Assembly (NCBI GenBank): GCA_039619475.1
Contig: CM077115.1
Location: 29,525,083 to 29,589,082, forward strand
Reading direction: 5' to 3'
DNA: 64,000 nt
Source of the DNA: Icerya purchasi
Taxonomy: Eukaryota; Arthropoda; Insecta; Hemiptera; Monophlebidae
This document shows, piece by piece, positions 35,422 through 45,683 of this stretch. Each line of letters begins with the position of its first letter. Position 1 is the first letter of the stretch. Below the pieces are notes generated by a model. It saw nothing but the letters and a program-made list of their open reading frames with translations. It had not been told where the DNA came from and made no database searches. A program made the position numbers and the translations under genes.

Positions 35422-36515
35422 ATATTTATAATTTTTGTTTTTTTTCAGATTTTTGTGTATTTATAATAATCATTTCAGTTCTAATGGGGGGGGGGGGGGG
35501 TTAACCCACAAACGCCCCCTCCGACCGTGGACACGGCTTTGAGAATGAACTGTAAATATCATTAAATTATTATTTAAGATTTTTTATTACGTAAACTGAT
35601 TTTTATAACAATAAATTTATAATAATATGTGTACACCCTGAGATATTGAAAGAGAATTAATATTATTTTTTGTGAAGCTAATTTTAAATTTATATGGCCA
35701 CGAAAAACATACTTTAAACAAATAATAAGTATCAATAAATAATCTTTTTTTTTTTTGTTGACCACTAAGTTTGCGAAACTTACATAGATAATTACTAGAG
35801 GACATAAACGATTTAATAAACTCGCGTTGTCTATATGAAATAATAATTTATTCTAGAAGATAATGCAGAAACTAAACTCAACAAATACTCTGTATGAGTT
35901 TTGATCAAGTCCGCCATTCATATTGGCGGGGTCTTGGACGCTCAATTCAATAGTTTAATATGTCGTAATAAACACTTTTTTTAACAAAATTAAATTTACA
36001 CGCATTATACTTAAACCACGCCATTTCAAACGGAGTAGGAACAAACGCGCACTGAACAAACACAACAAAAGAATCTATAAATAATATCTTACAATGTTGA
36101 AAAACATATCGATTTTTTGTAAAAAAAACTTCAATTCGATACTAATTAATGAAAATGGTAACTAGTACAAAGCCTAAAAAAAAGTATAATTATGTCACTA
36201 GTTTGTTCCCGATCCACTCTAGTAGTCTCTGCAACTTGTGCATTTGTCGCGTTGATTCGAGTTGATTCTTCGATAAGACTAACTTTTTAGGTCGATACAC
36301 GGTTAGGGGATGTACATAATAACGTTGATTTACATTATCCACTTTTACGCAGGTTATCATCCTACAGCAATCTTTGCAATGTCGGCTATACTACTAACAT
36401 TAGCCCGTATATGTTTGCCAACAAAAATGTAATAATAAGTTAAGTGAAAAATTTTTTATATCAAATTTTCACTACTGAATTAATTTTTTTTTTTGAGACT
36501 AAATTTTTCAGTGAG

Positions 36516-38450
36516 TGTAAGTAACGAATTTACAAATAAAAAAATAAAATAAAGAAAAACAAAGACAAAACAAACGAGGGGGTGGATTAAATGAATCGAT
36601 CAGTTAAAGGAAAATCATTTTTATCATCTGTCAAAAGGTGGTTCGATAAACGGCGTTGCACTCACCATCAAAAGCAAGACACCAAAGTGCCCCGAAAACA
36701 CCGATTTTGTTATTTATGTCTTTTTTTTTTTTTTTATCAAAGCTTATTTTGAAAAATGTTCAGCTTATTAACCGGGGGGTATATTAAAATAAGGCACCGA
36801 TATAAGCCGGAGAAAATTGCAAAAAATAAAAACGCATTCCATATCGAATAGTACGACTCATTAAATTTCGTGGTCGCGGAATCGATGAAAAATATTCATC
36901 GGAACAGGGCGTTTAACGATGGTACGCGGTCCAGCGAAGGAAAAGGAGTAATTTAAAGGAGAAATATCGTGCATTAGGCGACAAAGTTTATAACGGCTGC
37001 TGGCGGCTATACGGAATGCTGAATTCGGTTTTGGCGACGAAAAAAGTGATTTTAACGTCAGCTTGCGCGCATATTAAGCAGAGCCGGGCTTCAGAGGAGT
37101 TTTTGGCATAGCGGCGATATCTGTGAAAGGCTTAAGAGTTATGCGGAGAACGGTGCGAAAAGAACGGTGCTAAGGAAAACAGTGGGACGCGAACGGGAAA
37201 AGATGGGCACGGATGGTGGGCGCCCGCATGTGTGCGCGATATAATATCTGTGCGGATATTCGAAGATGAAAATAAATATATTTCAACGACGTAGCTAATA
37301 AGAGGCGTGAGATGGTGCCGGGTATCGACTGGAATTTTGGCAGGTATAAGGGCGTTCGTGCCTCGCACATAGTTTTCCGGCATCTCTTAAACGTTAATAA
37401 TATGCCGAAGCGGTTGAGTAGAGTACTCTTTGCCGGGCCTCGGTCGACAGAAAACAAAAACCGTTCTAGCACACTAGGTCGGCGCTGGAGAACGCGCTGG
37501 AAAATATGGTGCTAAATTTTCTACCATGTTCAATCTGCTCCAGTTGGGCAAAATTCCAAAAAAATTTCGCCCCCGCACGACCGACCTTCTCACTATTTGC
37601 TATCGGTAATTGGATACTTTTATTTCGTTGTTTTCCTTTCTGATCCACTTTGCATTTCGGCCTTTATCCGCTATCGAAACTTTTTACAGCGTCGAGAAAT
37701 ATTTAATTACCTGGCCGCTTTCGTTTTAACTTCGTTTGTTCTTCTTCCTCCGTTCCTTCTTAATTCGATTTCGCACCTTACTTTTAATCTGATCCTTTAG
37801 CGAGAATATTATTAGTTAAATAAATAAGGGCAGCAGATGTCGAATTATCAGCATTTGCTTATGATATCCTCCGATCGCCTCTCAAGTGCTCACTAACTGA
37901 CCTTTCGCTGAAAAATTATTAATTTAATTCGACTTGTAATTAACTACTATTCGAGTTATCGGTTATGTCTTATTGTGCTCAATTTATTTAGTAGTTTCTT
38001 TCTTTTTTTTTTTTTTTTTGTTTTTCATTGTTTTGTGTGTGTCTGTGTATGCGTGTGGTGTTGCATTAGGTTTTCCGGCTAAAACTTTTGTTTTCTTCAA
38101 ATTAATCGGATTTACGTTATTGTTGCTATTTATTGTATAGAGCAGTTACAGATCTTCATAAACATCTCCAGGTCCGTGCCCAGAATTTTGAAGAGGGGGG
38201 GATTTTGAAAATTTTCTTCGCATATTTATTTTATAAATAACAATACGTTTTTCACTAATATCCCCATACTATTAATAATTTCCATCATTTTGATTTATAT
38301 ATTAATAATTAACATAAATGAATTACCCCGTTTACATTAATAAAAATTACGTATGTTATTGATTATACTCGTAATAAAAAAATTTTCCTTAAGATATTAA
38401 TGTAGTACCTAAAAATATGGAGCGCAATTTTTCTTTTTTCTTTTAAAGGT
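36516..38450. other. unique-looking sequence, CpG-richer at 36830-37760
   Basis: After the array the sequence looks single-copy. Small overlapping frames at 37130-37650 on both strands have no recognisable domain. 38000-38450 is AT-rich, with a T-run (38005-38020) and a TG tract. A short G-run follows TCCGTGCCCAG at about 38175. Confidence 0.4.
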
Positions 38451-38571
38451 AAGAATACACTAAAAAATCGTCAATATTTTTTTTAATTTTTGATTTTTTC
38501 CTGATTTTTGTGTATTTATAATAACATCTTCAGTTCTCATGGGGGGGGGGGTTAACCCCTCCGTGGACACG
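38451..38571 (+). repeat. diverged copy of array repeat segment lacking the foldback
   Basis: Matches the array units on both sides of the foldback: AAGAA.ACTCTAAAAAATC.TCAATATTT, then AATTTTTG, TTTTTC.GATTTTTGTG, TTCAGTTCT.ATGGGGG, TTAACCC and CTCCGTGGACACG. The 274-bp inverted-repeat insertion is absent, so it serves as an empty-site relative. It is diverged by several percent and small gaps. Confidence 0.65.
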
Positions 38572-38865
38572 AACTTGAACACCTCTATATAAAAGCAATT
38601 ATAGATCGCACTGAATTTAAAACATTTTAAATTAAGATCTTTTAATTATTTTATTGGCTTTTTCTTAATGGCGGTGCTATAATATAAGTGCGACATTGTT
38701 CGAAGATGCTGATTTCGTTCGCTGCCCTGCGATCTTCATTTTGAATATAGTGCGGTCGCTAATAAAGCAGGGAACGCTACGGGGAAGACAAAAAAAAACG
38801 GCGCGCCTAATTCTATCCTTAAAGAACGAAATTAATGATCAGTTAGTTACTAAACTATGGTATCG
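38572..38865. other. non-coding, nothing recognised
   Basis: AT-rich on the left; a short unassigned frame from 38696 runs into the SINE. Confidence 0.4.
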
Positions 38866-39060
38866 CAGTAGCCTAGTAGTTAAGGTGTTCGGCTACCAAA
38901 CCGGAGGTGTCATAAGTGATCGAGATTCGTTTCGTTCCGGATCCAAGTCGCTTCCACGTGTGTGTACGTAGTCTGAAATTATTCAGCTACCAGATAAATT
39001 TGGGAAAATAAAGGCAGCCAAGAGAAAGAAACTGGCCCCTACATTCTTTATGAAAAGCTT
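38866..39060 (+). mobile_element. tRNA-derived SINE, copy 1
   Basis: AGTAGCCTAGTAGTTAAGG (38868 on) has A-box-like form. CGGCTACCAAACCGGAGGT follows where an anticodon arm would lie, and a decayed B-box-like ATCGAGATTCG lies near 38920. The body AGGCAGCCAAGAGAAAGAAA with CTGGCCCC follows at about 39011-39040. The layout is that of an arthropod tRNA-derived SINE. The head does not fold as a functional tRNA. Confidence 0.5.
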
Positions 39061-39444
39061 AATTTCAATTGAAGCATAGACATTTGTCATCGCTTCACAA
39101 AATGTCCGCGGTAGCAATATGCAAATATTCTGATGCGCTTATGTCGAAGAAAGAAAAAATTCGAATACTGAAGAACTTTGAGACTCTCTACATTAAAGGA
39201 TATTCGCTTTACTAGCATTTTGACTAAAAACAAATTCTTCATATCGGAACATATTACACTGACAAATGCTAAATCGTTATAAAAGGCATGCATATTCAAA
39301 TTTAAGGCTAGCTGGAAATTCGTTTGCGTTGCGGATGACGATTATTTTTTTCATAAGAAGGAATTAAAAGGGGATTTAAAAAATACATCAGATAGTTTTC
39401 TTTCTTATTGTCATTTTTATGTGTTTTTTTAATTTTCACTATAT
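39061..39444. other. non-coding, nothing recognised
   Basis: AT-rich spacer between the two SINE-like sequences. Confidence 0.45.
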
Positions 39445-39454
39445 ATACATATGT

Positions 39455-39640
39455 GGTACATGATAGACTAGTTGCCGGAGCGTTCGGATTCCTTTACGGG
39501 AGTCTTGAGTTCGATTCCAGGCGACGACAGAAATTATTACAAAATAACTATAAATACTCGCTAATAGCCATGTGGAAGATAATGGCAAACTCATCATGTG
39601 CGCACTAGTTAGTACACAGCAGACACGCACGGGACTGCTT
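39455..39640 (+). mobile_element. tRNA-derived SINE, copy 2
   Basis: An A-box-like TAGACTAGTTGCCGGAG starts at 39464 and a near-consensus B box GAGTTCGATTCC lies at 39507-39518, about 40 nt apart as in tRNA-type pol III promoters. The body contains GGAAGATAATGGCAAAC (39574-39590), a word common in arthropod SINE bodies. The 3' end and target duplication were not resolved. Confidence 0.55.
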
Positions 39641-41713
39641 TTGTATAACGATAAATCGAACATTTACAATCAGTTTGCCTCGTGTGTACAGTCGCGTTAC
39701 ATACAACAATTGCGCCATGAACGCTACCTGTACAGCTAAAATGTAAAAGTAGATGATCACGATACCCTAAACGTCGCGATATCCTTTGGAGCACTTAACT
39801 TTCATTACAGAAGTCTTTCATTTCCAAGTGTAGTCTTCAATTCTCGTTCCCTTCATACCGGTGGAAGTAATAAAATTTAATATTTCTTCCTATCATGCAT
39901 GATAGATTTCTATTAGAATTCTATTTTAGAAATTTTCACTACAGAGGGATTATTAAAGATTATCGCAACAATCGTTTCAGTAGCAGTCACGAGAACGATT
40001 GTTTATATTCAGTTCTTAAATCCTTGTCAACTACAATAGTTTTGTTGTCGGGCAATGTGTACTTTTCGGGGCTAGACTAGTTTATACTATGGAAAATGGG
40101 GTGAATTTTCTGGCATTTTTGAGAAAAAAAAGACGGAAGGGTTAAATGTTGTAAGATTTTTGTATTTTATTTAGCATCGTTTAATGTAGTTGTGCAAATT
40201 TTTTCACTTTAAAATATGAAATCACGACTACAATATAAGCCATTCCTTAGAAGTCCATAAAAAAAAGTAAGAAAACGACTGCAATTGTAAGTGATGTTAG
40301 AAAGTTTGAAATAAAAAAAAAAAAAAAACACACAAAAAAGCCTTTAAATTAGATATAATGTTCTACATAGTATGAACAAGGATTTTTTAAAAATGCTGGA
40401 AATTTACAAAATAGCGGTATTTTGAAAAAAACTGTCAAATTTTGAAGAAAAAAAACTCATTTTTTGGGTTGAAAAATTTGCATTTTATTTTTAACGGATC
40501 GAAAAGATCCTATAGTTCATGATAAGTAAAAAAATGTACTAAGTATTCCATAAAAATTTCAAATCGATTCTCCGACTTGTTCGCAATTCAGAACTGCAGC
40601 CGTTTTAAAAAACGCCTTTAAAGTTTCAACTATTGATTTTTATGTTAGGAATTTAAATTTTTTCCATACTTACAATTATTCTATCAATCCCTAGGCCTTT
40701 ACAATTAGGCCTCCCTCTTGCTCAAAAACTGCAATTTTCCTACAAGCTGCACGAGACTCTTTTGAAATATGCCTTGGTACCTTTTCTCCGCTAGCTGCAA
40801 GCACGTCATACCACGCTAATCAACATTTAGCTCAGGGTCCAATAATCACTCCCATAGTTTTAACTATATTTAGTGTTAATTGAAAGCTGTCATTAGGCCA
40901 GGTGAATAGTTTTTAAACCGCTATGGAGATGTTTCTTTGGAGCAAAGTGCCATAACTAACAAGCCATTGTAACTGTCACTATTATTTTGAGTATTGCTTC
41001 CTGTGCACATCTGTTTTTCAGTTCTACTGAAATCCGACTGTAAATTGGATTGAATACTTTTAAAACCGTCTGCGTCTAGTGGAAGATAATCATGCTTGAA
41101 GTTTTTCATATTAAAACCTTCAACTTCCGCTCGGCAATACTTTCACAAAACTGTCCGCGCCAGCCGGGCAGTTTTGCTGTTGCGGCTTTTAGTCAACTGA
41201 ACTCCCATATGAAAGTATGTAGTCCAAATCGCTTAGTTCATTTCGTCTACATTATCCCGATGCCTTATTATATCCAAGCCATAATATTTTCGGAACTTAT
41301 TTATAACTTTATCAGCTTACTTCTCCCTTCCAAACCCTGCATTGTCTTCTTTTCACTTCGGCATGGTATTTCCATTCTTTTCTTGATATGTAGATAACAT
41401 TCTCTTGTTTTTCCACTTTCACATCGTATGGATTCATATCTAAAACACTATTAGAAGTAGCACTATCGCCGTCGCTGATGTAACAGGTATATTTTACTAC
41501 TCCACAATTTGCGAGCGAGCGGTCAAATTTCATTACAGGGAGTTTCTTTCGCGCCTTTTCGATTTCCGTATACATTATTTTCACTCATTTTGAATTCAAT
41601 TTTAGCTCCACCGTGTTCTACACAACACCCGGGACAGTAAACGTACGTAGCCGTTCCATAAAATCAGAATATATTGTAAACAACGGACAAGCCATACGCG
41701 TTTACACTTACAT
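39641..41713. other. AT-rich non-coding stretch
   Basis: Contains A-runs (for example 40312-40329) and blocks such as 40480-40640 that read like old DNA-transposon or retroelement sequence, but no motif could be supported. Small frames at 40921-41584 have no recognised domain. Confidence 0.4.
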
Positions 41714-42088
41714 AGGCTTAACTCAGACGGACGAACCACTTTTTTGTGGTTTTGCTGTGGTCATACTTTAGTCGGAACCGACCGCTTTTGAACCACAATA
41801 TTTTAGCAATAACGCAACTACGGCCTTGAATGGTCAGAAAGTGTTTGGTGAATGGTTCAGTATGTGTTGAACTCGACCACCGACGATCACTTTTTTGTGG
41901 CTGATATGAGCCACACGTTGCGTCTGCCGTTAGAGCTGACGACAGAAAGTGGTCCGTCTGACAATGAGTAGTATTGCGCTTTTTCCCGTCCTTTCTATGT
42001 TAAAATAGTATTACCTAGGACCATCCGCCATTTTTTTTTTTTGTGGATCCGCTGTGGTCGAAAAGTGGTCCGTGTGTGAGTTAAGCCT
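41714..42088. mobile_element. MITE with ~30-bp imperfect terminal inverted repeats
   Basis: The left end reads AGGCTTAACTCAGACGGACG. The right end, read inward, is AGGCTTAACTCACACACGGA. Both continue with (A)CCACTTTT. The 375-bp interior is rich in short inverted and repeated words of the type ACCACTTTTTTGTGG, GATCACTTTTTTGTGG and GTGGTC, and codes for nothing. The target duplication is not clear, so the superfamily is not assigned. Confidence 0.55.
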
Positions 42089-42639
42089 TACGGTATCACT
42101 GACGTTATAGACTAGCTCTGGATGAGAACCCCGGTTTTTAATTTATATCGGGGGATGTAAAAATTTACAGGAACATGACGTCAGAGTTTATGAATCAGCG
42201 TAGCTGCCAGGCGCTTCTCTCTAGCGACGACAGTACAATAACTGGCTACCGAGCGGCTTCGCTTCAGTAGCCTGCCATTCCAAAAATATTTTTTTTTTTT
42301 TTTTTTTTCAAATAAGTTGTGGGTCTCACTGGGAAAAAATGCCCGTTGTGTGAGTGCCCAACACTCTTATTAACGTTTATTTAAGACAGGAACAGAATAC
42401 AAAAATTAAAACTGAACTTATTCTATAAATCACAAAAATTATTTAAAACATTAGTTAATAGTATAAGACGTCACGTAATATATATATATATGTATATTTG
42501 TACACCGGAAATGCAGATAGCTTAATATTTTAAATCGATAACGTGATCTTCTGTGAGAACTTGTATTAGGATAGACACGATAAAAACAAAGTTAATGTCC
42601 GTAAATGAATAAAAATAAAGGGTAGTGGGCTATACTTGA
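42089..42639. other. non-coding, with T-run and TA tract
   Basis: T-run at 42291-42308; a short TA tract near 42480. Nothing else recognised. Confidence 0.45.
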
Positions 42640-43045
42640 TCTTCAATCTTTGCACCATTCCTTCAGCCATTTTTGAACCTACTTTTTCCACACACCAATT
42701 TTTTTTTCCTCTAGTATATGATTAGGGATATTACTTATTAATTTGATTAACACTGAGTCGTCAGTGTTATCAATTCGTAGATTTACACCGCGGGGATAAA
42801 TATAGTATGTATTACTTTGGTCTCTTGTTAACCGAATCTTTTTCCTGGATGGTAGTTTTATATTATTGACCTTAAATTCTAGTAATCTATAAAAGATATA
42901 ATACATTTTCGGAGACATTTCATCGTTTTCCTTCCACCATGTTGACCCAGCATTGTTTTGTTTCCAGTGGGGGAGTATAAGTTTCAGACACTTCTTCTGT
43001 ATTTTATTTATTTTATTACGATCTGACAATACTTTCGGATATTAT
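42632..43045 (-). pseudogene. LINE reverse-transcriptase C-terminal fragment (probable)
   Basis: The minus-strand frame 43029-42679 begins SDRNKINKIQKKCLKLIL, matching the 'I.KIQKK..R.I' helix common after the RT thumb in LINE proteins. It continues with PKMYYIFYRLLEFKVNN and IYPRGVNLRIDNTDDSVLIK. A TAG interrupts it before a short in-frame tail (QKWLKEWCKD, then TGA). No catalytic motif is present because the fragment is 5'-truncated near 43045. The clade is unclear. Confidence 0.4.
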
Positions 43046-43232
43046 AAAATTATCGAAAAATATGAAAACAAAAAAATGTTTTTTTTTTTCGAAAGTAAGA
43101 AACCAGGTTCCAATTCTTGTATTAGTAGTATTTCCAAAAGAAAACTGAACAGTGGAAATGTAGAGTTTACCGTAAAAAAAAAAAAGAGGAAAAAATTAAA
43201 AATGCAGACAGGTAAACACTAAAACGAATGAA

Positions 43233-43276
<44 letters not shown>

Positions 43277-44150
43277 TAAATAAATGATATGACAAGAATG
43301 ATGAATGAAGAATAAAAATAAACGAATGCAGGAAATAGCACTCACAATCAGTTGGATCGGATGATGGCCAAGGATGTACAAATATTAAAAGAAATAGAAT
43401 AGAATAAACCGTAGATTTAAAAAAATATACATTTACACTATAATATACACAAATGCTAGATAAAGCCAATTTTTTTTTTTTTCTTTTATTCAAAATCCTA
43501 GATACAGATATTTAAACAGATATTTAAACAGATATTAATTCGGGCGAGTTCGTGGGTAACAGCTAATAATTATATAAATTATGAATGCGTAGTTATAATG
43601 AGTGTATGTGTGCGCATGTTTTTATATTTATTTTTACTTAGACAGATATGTTAATTTAGGCTTACTTCGTTTCGATTTATATAATAAGCATTAGTTGTTT
43701 GTAATTTATTTTGAGTTGAATAAACGATGATAACAGTGTTGGGAATTCACGCAACAGGATCAACAGGATCACTTGCCCTGTGTGAGACTTGCGACTTATT
43801 TATAAATAGAGAAAAAAAAAAGGACATATTTTGGATTACTGTTCGAAAAACACTTTTTAAACAATGCAATTACCAGCGGTGCCTCAAAATCCTCTCTGGT
43901 ACAGAAGTATCAAAAAAGAATTATTCTTCACTTTTATATACATAGATGATTCGCGAAAAAATGTAACTGCCGTCTTTCGTTGTCCCATGTATCAGACGTC
44001 ATTTTCGTTAAAGTACAGAAATTACCAGTCGGAAGAAATACTCTGCTCGCAATGGGGGTCAACGTTTTACTTTTTGTTTTGTTTTTCCACTTAGCGAAAA
44101 ATTCAAAAATAAATCTGAAATCGAGCATTTTATGTATACATGTACATGTG
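43046..44150. other. AT-rich non-coding stretch
   Basis: Holds a long (TA)n tract (43237-43272), a T-run near 43471-43482 and small tandem ACAGATATTTAA words (about 43503-43535). No supported gene. Confidence 0.5.
43237..43272. repeat. (TA)n microsatellite
   Basis: About 18 uninterrupted TA units. Confidence 0.9.
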
Positions 44151-44219
44151 CATATTATGCATATATATATAATATGCATATATATATAATATGCATATAT
44201 ATATAATATGCATATATAT
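44151..44219. repeat. 17-bp tandem repeat (ATATATATATAATATGC)
   Basis: Nearly four head-to-tail copies of a 17-bp unit; each contains the self-complementary words ATATATAT and ATATGCATAT. Confidence 0.85.
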
Positions 44220-45669
44220 GAATTCAACTTGAAAGTTTGCGATATGCGCGTCATTTAGAATGAGAAGGGCGGGTTTTTGAGTTTCGCAAGTAAAAATTTC
44301 GACGAAACTCGCGGGATATTTCGGCGGTTATAGACGAATGTTGGAAAGGTCGTAAAACGCCCCTTTCTGGTTTTTATTTTATGTTTTTCAACTCTCGACG
44401 ATAACAATAACAGAAGAAGCGAAATAAAATAATAATAAACGCGATCCGTCCGAACGGTCGAATTATCTCTTAACAAATGCCGGAAATAACGTTCTAATAT
44501 CAATTGAAACTCGGCTGAGCCGGGGTAGTTCACTTCAAAATTTCTGTTTCTAGTCGCGCGACAGTCGATCCGTGTGTGCGTCCTTCGAAGGGTCTGAAGC
44601 GCGCGGTCGCTTCTGTCGGCGTAGTTGTTTGTTCGCGGTTTTTACACTCGATAAATTCGCAGATAGAAAAATCGTCAACAATAAAGTTAGCTCGATGTTG
44701 TTAAACCGACAAAAAAACGACTTGAAAAAAAGGATATCGAAAAAAAGCAGCAAAAAGCGGAAACCCAACTAAAATACCGCCAGCTCGAACCTCTCCATTA
44801 AACTATTTCAGAGGCACCCCGGCGATTAGGGGGCCGCTGTACGGCGAGCAATATAAAGTTCGAATTTGGTAGCGACGATGCAAGCAGAGATGCTTATCGC
44901 TGTCTCTGTTTCGCCGCTATCATTCCGTTCCATTCGGTCGCTATTTGCTTACCGGGAAGATATCGGGCAAAAATAGTCGTGAAAAGGAGAAAAATCCACG
45001 AAAAAGCCAGCGGCGTCGCGACGCTTTCGTCCCCTATCAATTTACATTCCAGTAAATATCAAAAGTTTTCCCGAACAATTTCAGCTCGGAAGAAAGTTCA
45101 ATAATTATTAGACGCGCGCCCTGCGTCGAGCTGTTGCTAATATCCGATAGCTACGCGATTTATGCTTGAACGAAATAGAAATTTCGATTTAGATAAATTC
45201 AATATTGTTTTCTTTCGAACCGGTAACGACCATTAAATATATTTTTCCCGAGATAGCGGACAGATTCGCCGTCCGTTTCATTCTCCATTTTTTGTTTTTT
45301 GCCCCTTTGTCAGTTTTTTTCGCTCTTTGAACACATCGTGCGCGAATGCGAAATATTTTTGAGCAACAAACTCTTCGGTGTTTCCCCGGAAATTGCGGAA
45401 AGTTTTTAACGTACTTTTAAGGTTCAAATTTCAAATTGAACAAATAAGCCGCCTATCAGAGGAGCAGCGTAAAATATCGAAAAAGTACAGTTTTTTTCTT
45501 TTGTGTATTTTTTTTTTTTTGTTTAAATATTTATCGTATAAAGTATCAATTTACGGTTACAGATAATAGCGAGAAATATTAATTATAACCCTAACTTAAT
45601 TGATAATTCATACGATAAATATTTTTAAAAAATTAAAAAAAAAGGAAAAAACAAACGTACTTATATAAT
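44220..45669. other. unique-looking, CpG-containing block
   Basis: 44250-45350 is GC-richer than its surroundings with undepleted CpG and no repeats recognised. It resembles single-copy host DNA. Short frames at 44255-44772 lack domains. 45480-45660 is AT-rich. Confidence 0.4.
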
Positions 45670-45683
45670 TATAATAAAAACAT

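Larger units (their letters stand above)
25731..36515 (+). repeat. tandem array: four 2.69-kb head-to-tail units
   Basis: Unit starts are at 25731, 28423, 31115 and 33812; lengths are 2692, 2692, 2697 and about 2695 bp. The last unit ends at ATTTTTCAG (about 36511), where unrelated sequence resumes. Each unit holds, in order: the 3' third of an LTR, the primer-site-like leader, three 13-bp repeats, a minus-strand LINE RNase H/zinc-knuckle fragment, a foldback insertion, a poly-G tract with TTAACCC, and about 1 kb of AT-rich sequence. Differences noticed by eye are G-run length (11, 11, 16, 15), 32654 G to A, 32895 G to A and 34086 C to T. Both array edges and all junctions share ATTTTTCAG, a 9-bp microhomology. 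Confidence 0.95.
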
